Counted from the stretch's first letter, positions 27,480-36,785 are shown. The stretch is 64,000 nt of DNA from Fontibacillus phaseoli (GCF_003337355.1 NZ_QPJW01000002.1:539537-603536); one strand, 5' to 3'. The notes: a model not told the origin generated them from the letters alone. Translations and numbers: made by a program.

Positions 27480-28634
27480 ATGTCAGAACAAACAAAACAA
27501 TTGGAACTCATCGCTACCGCGCCGATGGGACTCGAGGCTGTCGTAGCCCGCGAGCTTAAAGATTTGGGCTACCAGGATACCTTAGTCGAGAACGGCCGGG
27601 TTACGTTCAAAGGAGACCTGTCCGATATTTGCCGTTGCAATTTGTGGCTGCGGACCTCCGACCGGATTCTGATCAAGATGGGCGAGTTTACCGCGCTCAC
27701 CTTCGATGAACTGTTTGAAGGAACGAAGGCCTTGCCTTGGCAGGACTGGATTCCCGTCCATGGCGAGTTTCCCGTTGAGGGGCGGTCGCATAAATCGCAG
27801 CTCAGCAGCGTTCCCGCCTGTCAGGGGATCGTCAAGAAAGCAGTCGTCGAGAAATTAAAGGAAAGTTACCACAACGAGTGGTTCGATGAAAACGGGCCGC
27901 GTTACGTTATCGAAATCAACCTGCTGAACGACAAGGCATTGCTGACGCTGGACACCACCGGCCCGGCGCTGCACAAGCGCGGCTATCGTAAAATCGCGAC
28001 CGAAGCGCCGCTGAAGGAAACGCTGGCCGCGGCCATGATTTTGCTCAGCCGCTGGAACCAGAACCCGTCGCGTCCGTTCTACGACCCGTGCTGCGGCTCG
28101 GGCACGTTGCCGATCGAGGCGGCGATGATCGCCTGGAACATCGCGCCGGGGCTGCGGCGCACGTTCAACTCGGAAGCTTGGCCGGTACTGCCGGAATCGA
28201 TGTGGCAGGAAGCCCGCGATGAGGCGATCGATGCCGTAAAGGACGATATTCCGCTGAATATCGCCGGCAGCGACATCGACGCGCGGGCGATCGAAGTCGC
28301 CGAAGCGGCGGCCAAAGCCGCGGGTCTATCCAAGGAGATTAGCTTCCGGCAGCTCCCGGCCGTCAAGATTCAGCCGGAAGGCGATTACGGCTGCATGATT
28401 ACGAATCCGCCGTACGGTGAACGGATCGGCGAGGAAAAAGACGTGCGCCGCCTGATTTCCCAGCTTGGCCGCGTTACCGCCGAGCTACCTACCTGGTCGT
28501 TTTTCACGCTGACACCGACAAAGCAGTTCGAGCACGATTTTCAGCGCAAGGCGGATAAACGTCGGAAGCTGTTCAACGGCCGGATCGAATGTCAATATCT
28601 GCAGTTTCTCGGACCCCTTCCCCCGCGGCATTAA
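27480..28634 (+). CDS. THUMP-domain rRNA guanine-N2 methyltransferase (RlmL/YpsC-like)
   Basis: 384 residues. N-terminal ferredoxin-like and THUMP RNA-binding region (~1-160), then a Rossmann methyltransferase with DPCCGSGTLPIEAAM (~200, SAM binding) and the catalytic NPPYGERIG (~307), which marks base N-methylation. It corresponds to the RlmL half of E. coli RlmKL and to B. subtilis YpsC; the exact modified base is inferred. Upstream, TATACT near 27416 may be the -10. The LtaS-like gene follows in the same direction. Confidence 0.92.
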   Translation: MSEQTKQLELIATAPMGLEAVVARELKDLGYQDTLVENGRVTFKGDLSDICRCNLWLRTSDRILIKMGEFTALTFDELFEGTKALPWQDWIPVHGEFPVEGRSHKSQLSSVPACQGIVKKAVVEKLKESYHNEWFDENGPRYVIEINLLNDKALLTLDTTGPALHKRGYRKIATEAPLKETLAAAMILLSRWNQNPSRPFYDPCCGSGTLPIEAAMIAWNIAPGLRRTFNSEAWPVLPESMWQEARDEAIDAVKDDIPLNIAGSDIDARAIEVAEAAAKAAGLSKEISFRQLPAVKIQPEGDYGCMITNPPYGERIGEEKDVRRLISQLGRVTAELPTWSFFTLTPTKQFEHDFQRKADKRRKLFNGRIECQYLQFLGPLPPRH

Positions 28635-28686
28635 TGCCCGGGAGGAGGGTTTCTCCGTTTTGGAATGGAAAGGAGGAAAGCCCCAC

Positions 28687-30699
28687 ATGGCACTTTCCGG
28701 CGATAAACCGAAAAGCTTTTTTAAGAAACTGACCCATTACCGCAATTTCGAATATATTTTGTTCACCCTGATCCTATTTTTCAAACTGCATCTTCTTCAC
28801 GACAATCTCCATGCGCGGTATATCGACATGAATTGGCTGGATGACGTGATCGCCATCGGCTCCATCCTGCTGGTGTCGTTCTGGACGCTCTGGCTCCCCC
28901 GTCGGGGCAGGGCCATTGCTTTGATCATCATGAACGTACTGCTGACGGCGCTTATTTTTTCTGACCTGGTTTATTATCGCTACTTCGGTGATTTCATCAC
29001 GGTTCCGGTGCTGTTGCAAGCAGGCCAGGTCGGGGAGCTTGGCGACAGCATCCTGTCTCTGATTCATGCCAAGGACCTCTGGCTTATCGCAGACTGGATT
29101 CTCTGGCTGGTGATCAAAACGTCTCTCCTCTTCTACCGGCGCAACACGAGCAAAAGGCGTTTCGCCGGAAGAAGGTACTCACCCGCGTTCTCCGGAACAA
29201 CCCGCAACGGCCAAACGCAAAGCTACCGATCACGCTGGTTGTCCCGTTTGATCACGGGCCTCGCCGTCTTTGTACTCGGTTTTGTCATTACGATGGGGCC
29301 GATCCGTTTCTATGCCAAAACGTGGGCGGTCGGGCTTTTCGAGGGCGGCTGGTGGAACATTTCGCTGTACAATGTCACAGGTCTGCTTGGATTCCATTAC
29401 TATGACGCCTACCGTTACGCCAAAGAGCATCTCGGCGGCAAGCCGGAGCTATCGGACCAGGAAAAGGAAACCGCTCGGCAATGGTTTGAAGACGCGGGAG
29501 ACGCCCGTAACGAGAACAATGACACATTTGGCGCTTATAAAGGAAGTAACGTCCTGGTCGTCCAGGTGGAGGCGTTCATGAATTTCATGATCGGCAAAGA
29601 GATCGGCGGGGAAGAAATCACCCCGAATTTCAACAAACTGATGCAGGAAAGCCTTTATTTTTCAAACTATTATCACCAAACGGGGCAAGGACGGACTTCG
29701 GATGCGGACTTCTCCTCACAGAGCTCCTTGCATCCCCTGCCAACCGGATCGGTTTTTGTGCGGTATCCGGACCACTCGTATGATACGCTGCCACAAATTC
29801 TTGGCCAGAACGGCTATGAAACGGGCGCCTTCCACGCTTACGAGGGTAGCTTCTGGAACCGGATTAATATGTACAAAGCGATGGGTTACAACCATTTTTA
29901 CAGTAAAAAAGACTTCAAGATGGATGAATCCCTCGGCTGGTCGCTCGGAGACAAATCGTTTTTCCGCCAGTCGCTTGGTTTCATGACAAAAGAACAACCG
30001 CCTTTTTATTCTTTTTTGATTACGCTGTCCAGCCATCACCCTTACTCTCTTCCAGCCTCGGTCCGCCAGCTTGATACGGGGGAATTCAAAGATACCATCT
30101 TCGGAAACTACCTGGAGTCGATCCATTATGCCGACGCCGCTTTAGGAGAGCTTGTGGAGGGAATGAAGCGGGACGGAATCTGGGATAACACCATCCTTTA
30201 CGTATACGGGGATCATGACAACTCCATCACGGACAAGGCCGATTATGAAAAATTCCTCGGCAAGTCGCTGAATGAGCTCGATATGCATCAAATCATGAAT
30301 CAGGTACCGCTGCTGGTTCATCTGCCCGACGGCAAAAACGGCGGAATTTACGATCAGGCGGCAGGGCAGCTCGATATGGCTCCATCGCTTCTTCATCTGT
30401 TGGGGATTCCGAGTGATTCCTATTACATGATGGGCAATAACCTTTTCGCCTCAGGCAACAAATTCGTCGTTTTGCGCTCCGGGGCTTTTACGGACGGGAA
30501 ACTGTACTACATCCCTTCCCCGGACAATGTTTTTGAAAACGGGTCCTGCTACGATCTGTCTTCCAGGGAAAAGAACGATATAGAAAAATGCCGGGTTCCT
30601 CTCGAGGAAGTCAAGAAGCGCCTGCAGATTTCCGACGATCTGATCATGACCGATTTGATTCCGGAACTGCGAAACAACCAAGACATTCAAGATCGCTAG
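28687..30699 (+). CDS. LTA-synthase-like membrane sulfatase-fold protein
   Basis: 670 residues. Five membrane segments (~15-200) precede an extracellular alkaline-phosphatase-superfamily domain. TGQGRTSDADF supplies the catalytic threonine equivalent to that of LtaS, and SSHHPYSLP and YGDHDNSI are metal-binding motifs. LtaS enzymes transfer glycerol phosphate from phosphatidylglycerol to lipoteichoic acid. The ATG at 28687 has AAAGGAGG 10 nt upstream; the TTG at 28660 lies before that site. It could also be an LTA primase (YvgJ type). Confidence 0.92.
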   Translation: MALSGDKPKSFFKKLTHYRNFEYILFTLILFFKLHLLHDNLHARYIDMNWLDDVIAIGSILLVSFWTLWLPRRGRAIALIIMNVLLTALIFSDLVYYRYFGDFITVPVLLQAGQVGELGDSILSLIHAKDLWLIADWILWLVIKTSLLFYRRNTSKRRFAGRRYSPAFSGTTRNGQTQSYRSRWLSRLITGLAVFVLGFVITMGPIRFYAKTWAVGLFEGGWWNISLYNVTGLLGFHYYDAYRYAKEHLGGKPELSDQEKETARQWFEDAGDARNENNDTFGAYKGSNVLVVQVEAFMNFMIGKEIGGEEITPNFNKLMQESLYFSNYYHQTGQGRTSDADFSSQSSLHPLPTGSVFVRYPDHSYDTLPQILGQNGYETGAFHAYEGSFWNRINMYKAMGYNHFYSKKDFKMDESLGWSLGDKSFFRQSLGFMTKEQPPFYSFLITLSSHHPYSLPASVRQLDTGEFKDTIFGNYLESIHYADAALGELVEGMKRDGIWDNTILYVYGDHDNSITDKADYEKFLGKSLNELDMHQIMNQVPLLVHLPDGKNGGIYDQAAGQLDMAPSLLHLLGIPSDSYYMMGNNLFASGNKFVVLRSGAFTDGKLYYIPSPDNVFENGSCYDLSSREKNDIEKCRVPLEEVKKRLQISDDLIMTDLIPELRNNQDIQDR

Positions 30700-30708
30700 A
30701 CAAAACAG

Positions 30709-30745
30709 GGACCTGCATTCCGTTACCCGGGAACAGGTCCTTTGT
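30709..30745 (+). terminator. Terminator of the LtaS-like gene
   Basis: GGACCTG and CAGGTCC flank an 18-nt loop, followed by TTTGTT. Confidence 0.7.
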
Positions 30746-30825
30746 TCATTCAGTGATCAGTCTGTCACATTCTTAGAGGGCATCAGCGCCTGCTATAGGA
30801 TGTGGCTTGGACAAAAAGATTGCTC

Positions 30826-30872
30826 TATACTGGTATAAGTAACAAAGTGAACCCGGTTATACTGGTACAAGT
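30826..30872 (+). promoter_or_regulatory. Direct repeats 32 bp apart before the monooxygenase gene
   Basis: TATACTGGTATAAGT (30826-30840) and TATACTGGTACAAGT (30858-30872) differ at one base and lie exactly 32 bp apart, three helical turns. Each begins with a TATACT that could be a -10 box, and the ACTGGTA core could be a regulator site. Confidence 0.5.
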
Positions 30873-30927
30873 CAGGTACTACATTGCAAGTCAACAACAT
30901 CATCACTATTTTTAGGAGGCGTAATTT

Positions 30928-31230
30928 ATGGACAGATTCGGAATGAACGTCAAATTTACGGCGAAAGCAGGACAAAGGGACGCCTTGGTGCAAATCCTGC
31001 TGGGCGCCGCGACCGCAATGGAGGCGATCCCCGAGTGCGAGAAATATATGATCAGCGTATCGGATTCCGAGCCCGACACGATCTGGGTGAATGAGATCTG
31101 GAACGATGCCGGGGCTCATAAGGCTTCTCTGGACCAGGAGGCCACCAAGGCCTCGATTCAGCAAGCGATGCCGCTCATCGCCGGAGTCGAGGCCTTTCAG
31201 ATACGGCCTGTTGGCGGCAAAGGGCTGTAA
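30928..31230 (+). CDS. Antibiotic-biosynthesis-monooxygenase (ABM) domain protein
   Basis: 100 residues, one dimeric alpha/beta-barrel ABM domain (VKFTAKAGQRDALVQILL at the start, then a WVNEIWNDAGAHKASL strand/helix). Members are cofactor-free quinol monooxygenases or heme-degrading enzymes; this one resembles the YgiN quinol type. TAGGAGG lies upstream. It is 3 bp before the YdeI-like gene, so they form an operon. Confidence 0.85.
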   Translation: MDRFGMNVKFTAKAGQRDALVQILLGAATAMEAIPECEKYMISVSDSEPDTIWVNEIWNDAGAHKASLDQEATKASIQQAMPLIAGVEAFQIRPVGGKGL

Positions 31231-31233
31231 CCC

Positions 31234-31902
31234 ATGACGAAATCCATCGTAGAAAAACTCAATTTGCGCAAATATAAAAAAGTCGCAGTTTTGAATATGC
31301 CTTCCGGCGCTGATTATCTGGCCGAATTACCGTCATACGATCATGGGCTTGCCGTAAGCAAGTACGATCTTATTTTTGCCTTTGTGTTGGATATGGAATC
31401 TTTGAAGCAGCTTGTCAATCAAGTAATCGCAGAAGACCGCCTTGAGAAAGACGGGTATCTGTTCATGGCTTATCCGAAAAAGGGCAATAAAATATACTCT
31501 ACCTTCATTCATCGCGATAATTTATTGGATGGGTTAGGCGCGGACAAAGACGGGTATGTGGGAACGAGCGATATCAAATTTGCCCGTATGGTAGGACTAG
31601 ATGACGTCTTTACTGTCGTGGGGTTGAAAGAAGCTGCCTCAACTAAACATCAGGCCAAGACCGCAGCAAGTCAGCGCGTAGATGATTATGAAGCAATGAT
31701 CCCGAAGGTGGAGCAAGATTTGCAGGACACGCCGGAATTACTTGCCTTTTATCAGTCCTTGACGCCGGGTTATCAAAAAGATTGGGCCAGATACGTGTAC
31801 AGCGCCAAACAAGAGGAAACAAGAACCAAGCGCCGGGAGGAGATGAAAATGATTCTTGGCGCAGGCTATAAGAGCCGCGAACTGTACCGTAAAGAACAAT
31901 AA
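31234..31902 (+). CDS. YdeI/OmpD-associated family protein, two-domain
   Basis: 222 residues. The N-terminal ~130 residues resemble DUF3052-like domains (LNLRKYKKVAVLNMPSG, then FVLDMESLKQLVNQV). The C-terminal ~70 residues match the YdeI/OmpD-associated domain (LTPGYQKDWARYVYSAKQEE). Cytoplasmic; function unknown, although YdeI in E. coli is tied to peptide resistance. Coupled to the ABM gene by a 3-bp gap. Confidence 0.8.
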   Translation: MTKSIVEKLNLRKYKKVAVLNMPSGADYLAELPSYDHGLAVSKYDLIFAFVLDMESLKQLVNQVIAEDRLEKDGYLFMAYPKKGNKIYSTFIHRDNLLDGLGADKDGYVGTSDIKFARMVGLDDVFTVVGLKEAASTKHQAKTAASQRVDDYEAMIPKVEQDLQDTPELLAFYQSLTPGYQKDWARYVYSAKQEETRTKRREEMKMILGAGYKSRELYRKEQ

Positions 31903-31935
31903 GTCTAGGTGTTCATTCACATATGAAATCCAGCA

Positions 31936-31975
31936 AAAAGCCGCCCTGATCTGAGTATCACGGCGGCTTTATTTA
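31936..31975. terminator. Bidirectional terminator
   Basis: AAAGCCGCC and GGCGGCTTT form a 9-bp stem between converging genes, with A and T runs on both sides. Confidence 0.8.
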
Positions 31976-31979
31976 ACGC

Positions 31980-32213
31980 TTATTCTTTAGGTTTCTTTAC
32001 AAAGGGCGCGGCCTTCGCCAGCACTTCGTCCTCCGTCGGTCCGCTGACATAGCGGCCGTTAATATAGACGAAAGGTCTTTTGCCGCACGGTCCGCAATAC
32101 GATTTGCAGCCGATTTTAATCTCGGCGTCCGGCGCCAATTTCTGCAGTTTCGGCACAAACGTCTTCATGCGGATATGATTGCACTTATCGCATATTCGTA
32201 TATCGTTAGCCAT
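31980..32213 (-). CDS. DUF1450 (YuzB-like) cysteine-rich protein
   Basis: 77 residues with five cysteines in ICDKCNH and GCKSYCGPCGKRPF, the DUF1450 pattern, likely a thioredoxin-like or Fe-S/zinc protein. AAGGGA precedes the ATG. It follows the HesB-like gene by 26 bp in the same direction, so cotranscription is likely, perhaps in metal-cluster handling. Confidence 0.85.
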   Translation of the reverse strand: MANDIRICDKCNHIRMKTFVPKLQKLAPDAEIKIGCKSYCGPCGKRPFVYINGRYVSGPTEDEVLAKAAPFVKKPKE

Positions 32214-32239
32214 GCTATTCCCTTCTTATCGTATACTGA

Positions 32240-32542
32240 TTAGTGATCTCCGTGATTCCCTTTGGAAGGATTCGTAATGACGAAGCCCTCTTGCGGGAAA
32301 TACAGATAATCTAACTTCACGCCATCCAGCAACGGCTCGTCCTTATCAAGGATCACGTCGATCTCCTTATCGGTCGAGACGATATGGTCGTTTTCTTTCG
32401 GCTTGACCAAATCCATGCCATAATGAGCGTGGTCCCCATGAGCATGCGTAATGAGCACCTTCAAAACCAGCCCTTTATTCTCTTCCTTGTCCAGCTCTTT
32501 CTTTATCACTTTCGCCGCATTGCGGGTAATCTTGACGCTCAT
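32240..32542 (-). CDS. HesB/IscA-like protein with histidines in place of cysteines
   Basis: 100 residues with the A-type Fe-S carrier layout (VKITRNAAKVIKKEL start; IDVILDKDEPLLDGVKLDYL core). It has no cysteine at all. The positions of the three cluster cysteines are occupied by His-rich stretches: THAHGDHAHYGM, where the family has its GCSG motif, and NHGDH, where it has CGCG. It may bind a different metal. AGGAGAG precedes the ATG. Confidence 0.8.
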   Translation of the reverse strand: MSVKITRNAAKVIKKELDKEENKGLVLKVLITHAHGDHAHYGMDLVKPKENDHIVSTDKEIDVILDKDEPLLDGVKLDYLYFPQEGFVITNPSKGNHGDH

Positions 32543-32677
32543 ATGATCTCTCCTATCCTATCCAAAATAACATCCTCAACATTCCTATTGTAAAGAAACA
32601 TCGTCTATCGTGCAACATTACTTTGCATGCGGATCGGGCACGGCCCGTCTACTTTTCCAAAGCGCAGAACATCTTGT

Positions 32678-32935
32678 TCATGGATCCAGTCGTTTTACCT
32701 CGGGCCGGTCTTTCCGTTCCGCCCGGGTCACGAACCAGTTCATTAACAGCATCGTTACAGCCATGTCGTCGAGCGGAATCAAGGGCAGTACGTCCGGCAA
32801 CACCCAATACAGCAAAGCGGGTGCCACTAGAAGCAGTTTGTCCGAGAAAGGAACCCGAGGAGAACGCAGCAATCCGGGAAGCCGGCGAAAAACATGCGAC
32901 CAATGGCGCAATGACCAGATTTTTGACCATTTCAT
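32678..32935 (-). CDS. DUF1232 (YkvA-like) membrane protein
   Basis: 85 residues from the ATG at 32935 (AAGGAGGGG 7 nt upstream). DUF1232 core VPFSDKLLLVAPALLYWVLPDVLPLIPLDD in two hydrophobic segments with the P-D motif, followed by a basic tail. Probably a small membrane protein; role unknown. Confidence 0.82.
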   Translation of the reverse strand: MKWSKIWSLRHWSHVFRRLPGLLRSPRVPFSDKLLLVAPALLYWVLPDVLPLIPLDDMAVTMLLMNWFVTRAERKDRPEVKRLDP

Positions 32936-33125
32936 CGACAATCCCCTCCTTATATAAGTAACATACCCTTTTTTCATAGGAATCAATAGGTCTTATTGGC
33001 GCCGAAACAGCATGATCCTTACCGATCCCAGCCGTTAATCAGGCAATTAAGACAGCCCGAAACCGGTCTCCTTCCTTGCCTGGCATACGCCGCAAAAGAA
33101 CAAAAAAATCCGGAGGTACAGCCCG

Positions 33126-34085
33126 CTACCCCCAGATAAATTCTGCCAAGATGGGCGCAAGGCCTTCATAGATTTCATCAAACTGCCCCACCGGGAGCGG
33201 GTTCACGCCCTCCCCTGCCTCTACGGTAAAACCGGGTCGGCGGAATTCGTCGATGAACCAGTCCTTGTAGCCCGCGTCGCTCCCGCTCAGCTTGACGGCG
33301 CGGTAACCGGCACCACTATCCCTGCCGCCGGACGCCGCGGCAAGCCGCGCGGCCATGGCTTCCGCTTCCCGCGGCTCGCGGTCGCGGTAGTTCCAATAAA
33401 TCTCCTTGCCCTGCGTGTGCAAGGAGAGCACCCGGCTGAAGCGCTCGGCGCGCGTCAGCTCGGCCAGCGCGGCCGCCTCCGGCTCGCTGAGCGGATGCGG
33501 GCCGCCGTAGTCCTGCGGCGCCGGGGCCGTCAGCCCCCGGCGCTGCCGCTCCAGTTCCCAGCAAGCCGGGAACTGGTCGTTCAAATCGACGCCGCGGATA
33601 TTGGCCTTCCAGCGGCGAAAATCCCCGCTGCCGCCGTTCCACGCGGCCAGTTCCTCCGCCCAGGCGCAGCCGGGCGGAATGCCGTCCTGCGCCAGATCGG
33701 CGCCGTCCGGGTTCGCCATCGGCACCGCCCAGAGCGTGACCGCGTCCAGCCCGCAAGCATTTCCTGCACCGCGCCCCGAGGCCAGTTCCTCCACGAAGCG
33801 CAACAGCAGAGGAGCCGTAATCCACTCATTGGCATGGACCGCGGCATTGATGTGCACCGGCTCTGGCCCTTTTCCCAGGATTAGCGCATACAACGGCTTC
33901 CCGAGCACACTGCTTCCGATTTGCCGGCAGTTCAAACCGTCATAGATGTTCAGTAAAGCATTCATTTGACCTACGAAATCGGCGTTGCGGTATCCGCCGC
34001 GCTCCATCGCGACGATGGGACGACGGATTTCATCTTCTGCTCCAACCAGATTTTCCAAGCCCCCTCCCCAAATTACATCATCCAA
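33126..34085 (-). CDS. M14 zinc carboxypeptidase (gamma-D-Glu-diamino acid endopeptidase-like)
   Basis: 319 residues without a signal peptide. Zinc ligands in HANEW (~81-85) and SLHTQGKE (third His), NPDGADLAQDG, RGVDLNDQFP (substrate-binding Arg/Asn) and the catalytic glutamate in TVEAGEGVNPLP. The pattern is close to spore and wall endopeptidases that cut stem peptides of peptidoglycan; a LysM domain is absent. The GC content of its 33.3-33.8 kb part is clearly higher than that of its neighbours. The start is uncertain: ATG at 34085 lacks a clear site, while GGAGG lies before a TTG at 34058. Confidence 0.85.
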   Translation of the reverse strand: MDDVIWGGGLENLVGAEDEIRRPIVAMERGGYRNADFVGQMNALLNIYDGLNCRQIGSSVLGKPLYALILGKGPEPVHINAAVHANEWITAPLLLRFVEELASGRGAGNACGLDAVTLWAVPMANPDGADLAQDGIPPGCAWAEELAAWNGGSGDFRRWKANIRGVDLNDQFPACWELERQRRGLTAPAPQDYGGPHPLSEPEAAALAELTRAERFSRVLSLHTQGKEIYWNYRDREPREAEAMAARLAAASGGRDSGAGYRAVKLSGSDAGYKDWFIDEFRRPGFTVEAGEGVNPLPVGQFDEIYEGLAPILAEFIWG

Positions 34086-34124
34086 TCCGAGAGTACGTCC
34101 TACAACGGAAATTTGCGATATTCG

Positions 34125-34760
34125 TTATCCGACCCCAAAGCGCAGTCCGAAAACAATCAATGCTAAAACAAACAGATGGACGGGATAAAAAGACCGCCAC
34201 ACCCAAGACGGCACGCGCCAAGACTCCAATCTTCTCCAAATGTCCGGCCCAAAAGCGATAATCAGCGTCGGCAAGAGGCTGACCATTTGAATGACCCAGC
34301 CGTAGGACATCAAATAAACGAAATTCAGCAGCAGATGCATCAGCAACATTTGCGTGGAGCGCGCATATTTGAATATAAGCACAAGGAGCAGTCCATATGC
34401 CCCGTAATCGAACGGTAGCACCTCCATGATAATGCATGAGCCTGCAATGACCAGGACCGACAAGGGTCCGGGTTTAATACTGTCTAAAAGCCGCAGCACG
34501 AGCATAGCTCCCAACAAGGTTGCAACCACATTCAAACCGTCATTCAACACCAACTGATAAGGGATTTGAGACACGACCGCAATCAGCAGCAGTCTTATCG
34601 CATATCTTCTAAAATTCGAGGTGTGCGCGTAACCTTGAACAAGCGCATAAGCGTAAATCGGAAATGCGATCCGGCCGATCACTCTCCATAACAAGTCGCC
34701 GGGAAAAAACAGCAGTCCGACATGGTCGATCAACATCGTTATCATGGCAATCAGCTGCAT
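34125..34760 (-). CDS. TraX family membrane protein
   Basis: 211 residues, about seven to eight membrane segments. ITMLIDHVGLLFFP at the start, RIAFPIYAY and FDYGAYGLLLVLIF mark the TraX family, named for the F-plasmid pilin acetylase; chromosomal members in Firmicutes are uncharacterised acyltransferase-like proteins. AAGGAG lies 7 nt before the ATG. Confidence 0.88.
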   Translation of the reverse strand: MQLIAMITMLIDHVGLLFFPGDLLWRVIGRIAFPIYAYALVQGYAHTSNFRRYAIRLLLIAVVSQIPYQLVLNDGLNVVATLLGAMLVLRLLDSIKPGPLSVLVIAGSCIIMEVLPFDYGAYGLLLVLIFKYARSTQMLLMHLLLNFVYLMSYGWVIQMVSLLPTLIIAFGPDIWRRLESWRVPSWVWRSFYPVHLFVLALIVFGLRFGVG

Positions 34761-34860
34761 GAGAATACTCCTTTTTACTTAAAAATGATTTCTTTTTAAA
34801 GCTAATTTGCTTACACTGAAATTACAGATGGATGCTTGCTAAATTGATGGAGGAATGACC

Positions 34861-35772
34861 ATGTATTTATTTATCGTGAATAGAAATTCCGGAAACGGAG
34901 GAGGCTACCGGGTTTGGAAAAAAATCCAGGAGCTTCTACACCACCGGAGCATACCCTATGATTATATATTTACCCAGAGTGCGGAGGAAGCGCATTCATA
35001 TCTAATAGACCGGCTCGCCAACAAATCCGGCTGGAGCGCGGTTGGCGTCGTAGGCGGGGACGGCACGATCCACAGCCTGCTCCCGGCCATGCGCGATTCG
35101 GGCGTTCCGCTCGCCGTCTTTCCGGCCGGTTCCGGCAATGATACAGCCCGTGGGTTCCGCATTCCGAGAAAAACGGCTGCCGCACTGGATATCATGCTGG
35201 AGGGAATGCCCCGGAGCACCGACCTCATCTCCATCTCCGGCGGCAGCACGCTTACCGCACTGGCCGTCGGTTTTGACGCAGAAGTCGCGCACAATGTAAA
35301 CCGCAGCCGTTACAAAAAAATATGCAACTGGTTCGGCATGGGTCGTCTCGCCTACGTAATCGGCGTCTTCCATACGCTCCTCACGTTCCGCCCCGCTCCG
35401 CTGACCGTCGAGTGCGACGGACAAGAATACACGTATACATCGGGCTGGCTAGCCGCAGTCAACAACGTGACCACCTATGGGGGCGGACTTTCGATCTGCC
35501 CTGAAGCTAAACCCGATGACGGTTTGTTGGACATCTGCATCGTTCACGACTGTTCGCGCTTTAAGCTGATGCTGCTGTTTCCGACGCTGCTGTTCGGCAA
35601 GCATACCCGGTTTTCCTTCGTAAGTATGCTCCGCGGGCGAAACGTCACCGTCCGAAGCAGCCTGCCCAGGCTGGCGCTCGGAGACGGCGAACCTGTCTCC
35701 TCGACCCCACTCACCGCATCGGCAGATCCCGGAGCCCTGCGGGTCATGTGTCCCCATACTCTTGCCGTATAA
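34861..35772 (+). CDS. Diacylglycerol-kinase-type lipid kinase
   Basis: 303 residues. GGDGTIHSLL (~65) and FPAGSGNDTARGF (~90) are the nucleotide-binding loops of the DAGK/YegS/sphingosine kinase superfamily, and NNVTTYGGGL with PDDGLLDICIV is the C-terminal beta domain. GGAGG lies 7 nt before the ATG at 34861; the ATG at 34855 is too close to it. Probably recycles diacylglycerol, which LTA synthesis releases; the lipid substrate is inferred. Confidence 0.9.
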   Translation: MYLFIVNRNSGNGGGYRVWKKIQELLHHRSIPYDYIFTQSAEEAHSYLIDRLANKSGWSAVGVVGGDGTIHSLLPAMRDSGVPLAVFPAGSGNDTARGFRIPRKTAAALDIMLEGMPRSTDLISISGGSTLTALAVGFDAEVAHNVNRSRYKKICNWFGMGRLAYVIGVFHTLLTFRPAPLTVECDGQEYTYTSGWLAAVNNVTTYGGGLSICPEAKPDDGLLDICIVHDCSRFKLMLLFPTLLFGKHTRFSFVSMLRGRNVTVRSSLPRLALGDGEPVSSTPLTASADPGALRVMCPHTLAV

Positions 35773-35784
35773 CTGACTCTGTAC

Positions 35785-35827
35785 AAAAAAACCTTTGGCG
35801 GGAAAACTCCTGTCCAAAGGTTTTTTG
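35785..35827. terminator. Bidirectional terminator
   Basis: AAAAAACCTTTGG pairs with CCAAAGGTTTTTT between the converging lipid kinase and racemase genes. Confidence 0.85.
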
Positions 35828-35829
35828 TT

Positions 35830-36648
35830 TCATCTGGAAGGATTCGAGACCTGCCAGACGATTGGCGTCAGTTCAATCTGCTTGCCCAGCCATTGCAGCG
35901 CGATTTTTCGGAACATTTCCGGATCCCCGCTGCAGAAAAACTGGTGAACCGGAATGTCGCTTCCCCGCGCCAACCGTCCTTTTTGATGTAGTACCGTGCT
36001 GATCTCCCTGGCGGTCTCATCTGCGGAACTGATGAGCTTGACACCAGGACCCATTACCTGATTCATCGTTGTTTTCAAAAATGGATAATGAGTACAACCC
36101 AATATCATACAATCGATCGGGTACTGTTTAATTTCGCGAAGCGCCTCCTGGACAACCTCCAGCGCTTCAGGCATTTCATAACGTCCCTGTTCCACAAGCG
36201 GAACCAGCGTGGGACAGGCCTCACTGACAATTTCAATTGCCGGATTCAGCTCTTTTAGCGCAGCGGTGTACGCGCCGCTCCGAATCGTGCCGATCGTCCC
36301 GATGACGCCGATTTTCCCCGTCTTGGTCGCGCTGATTGCAGCGCGCGCCCCCGGATAAATGACGCCGATAACGGGAATCGTAACTTTGGCCTGGATGTAA
36401 TCCAAAGCCGCCGCTGTTGCGGTATTGCACGCGATTACGATCATTTTAGGGTCGAATTGAATCAAAAAATCTACAATTTGCTCGGTAAACAGGCGCACCT
36501 CTTCAGAGGAACGGGGTCCATAGGGGGTGCGCGCGGTATCCCCGAAATAAATAATTTTTTCTCTAGGCAGCTGTCTCATAACTTCCTTGACGACAGTGAG
36601 GCCTCCCACGCCCGAGTCTAGTATTGCGATGGCTTGCTGCACGAACAT
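35830..36648 (-). CDS. murI: Glutamate racemase
   Basis: 272 residues. Makes D-glutamate for peptidoglycan. Both catalytic cysteines are present, in IACNTATAA (~74) and LGCTHYPF (~185), with ILDSGVGGLTV (~9) and FGDTARTPYG (~35) as substrate-binding motifs. ATG at 36648 with AAAAGGAAG upstream; a TTG at 36666 is in frame but within that site. Confidence 0.97.
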   Translation of the reverse strand: MFVQQAIAILDSGVGGLTVVKEVMRQLPREKIIYFGDTARTPYGPRSSEEVRLFTEQIVDFLIQFDPKMIVIACNTATAAALDYIQAKVTIPVIGVIYPGARAAISATKTGKIGVIGTIGTIRSGAYTAALKELNPAIEIVSEACPTLVPLVEQGRYEMPEALEVVQEALREIKQYPIDCMILGCTHYPFLKTTMNQVMGPGVKLISSADETAREISTVLHQKGRLARGSDIPVHQFFCSGDPEMFRKIALQWLGKQIELTPIVWQVSNPSR

Positions 36649-36785
36649 ACCGCTTCCTTTTGCCAAAATTTGAATTGCTTTTTCTCTTCTACTTTATGTT
36701 TTTCCGGCATAAAGCGTACCTAAATCTTAACTTAATTTATATTGCGGTACAACCAAAAGGGCTGCTGCCATTTTTATCCTTAGCG

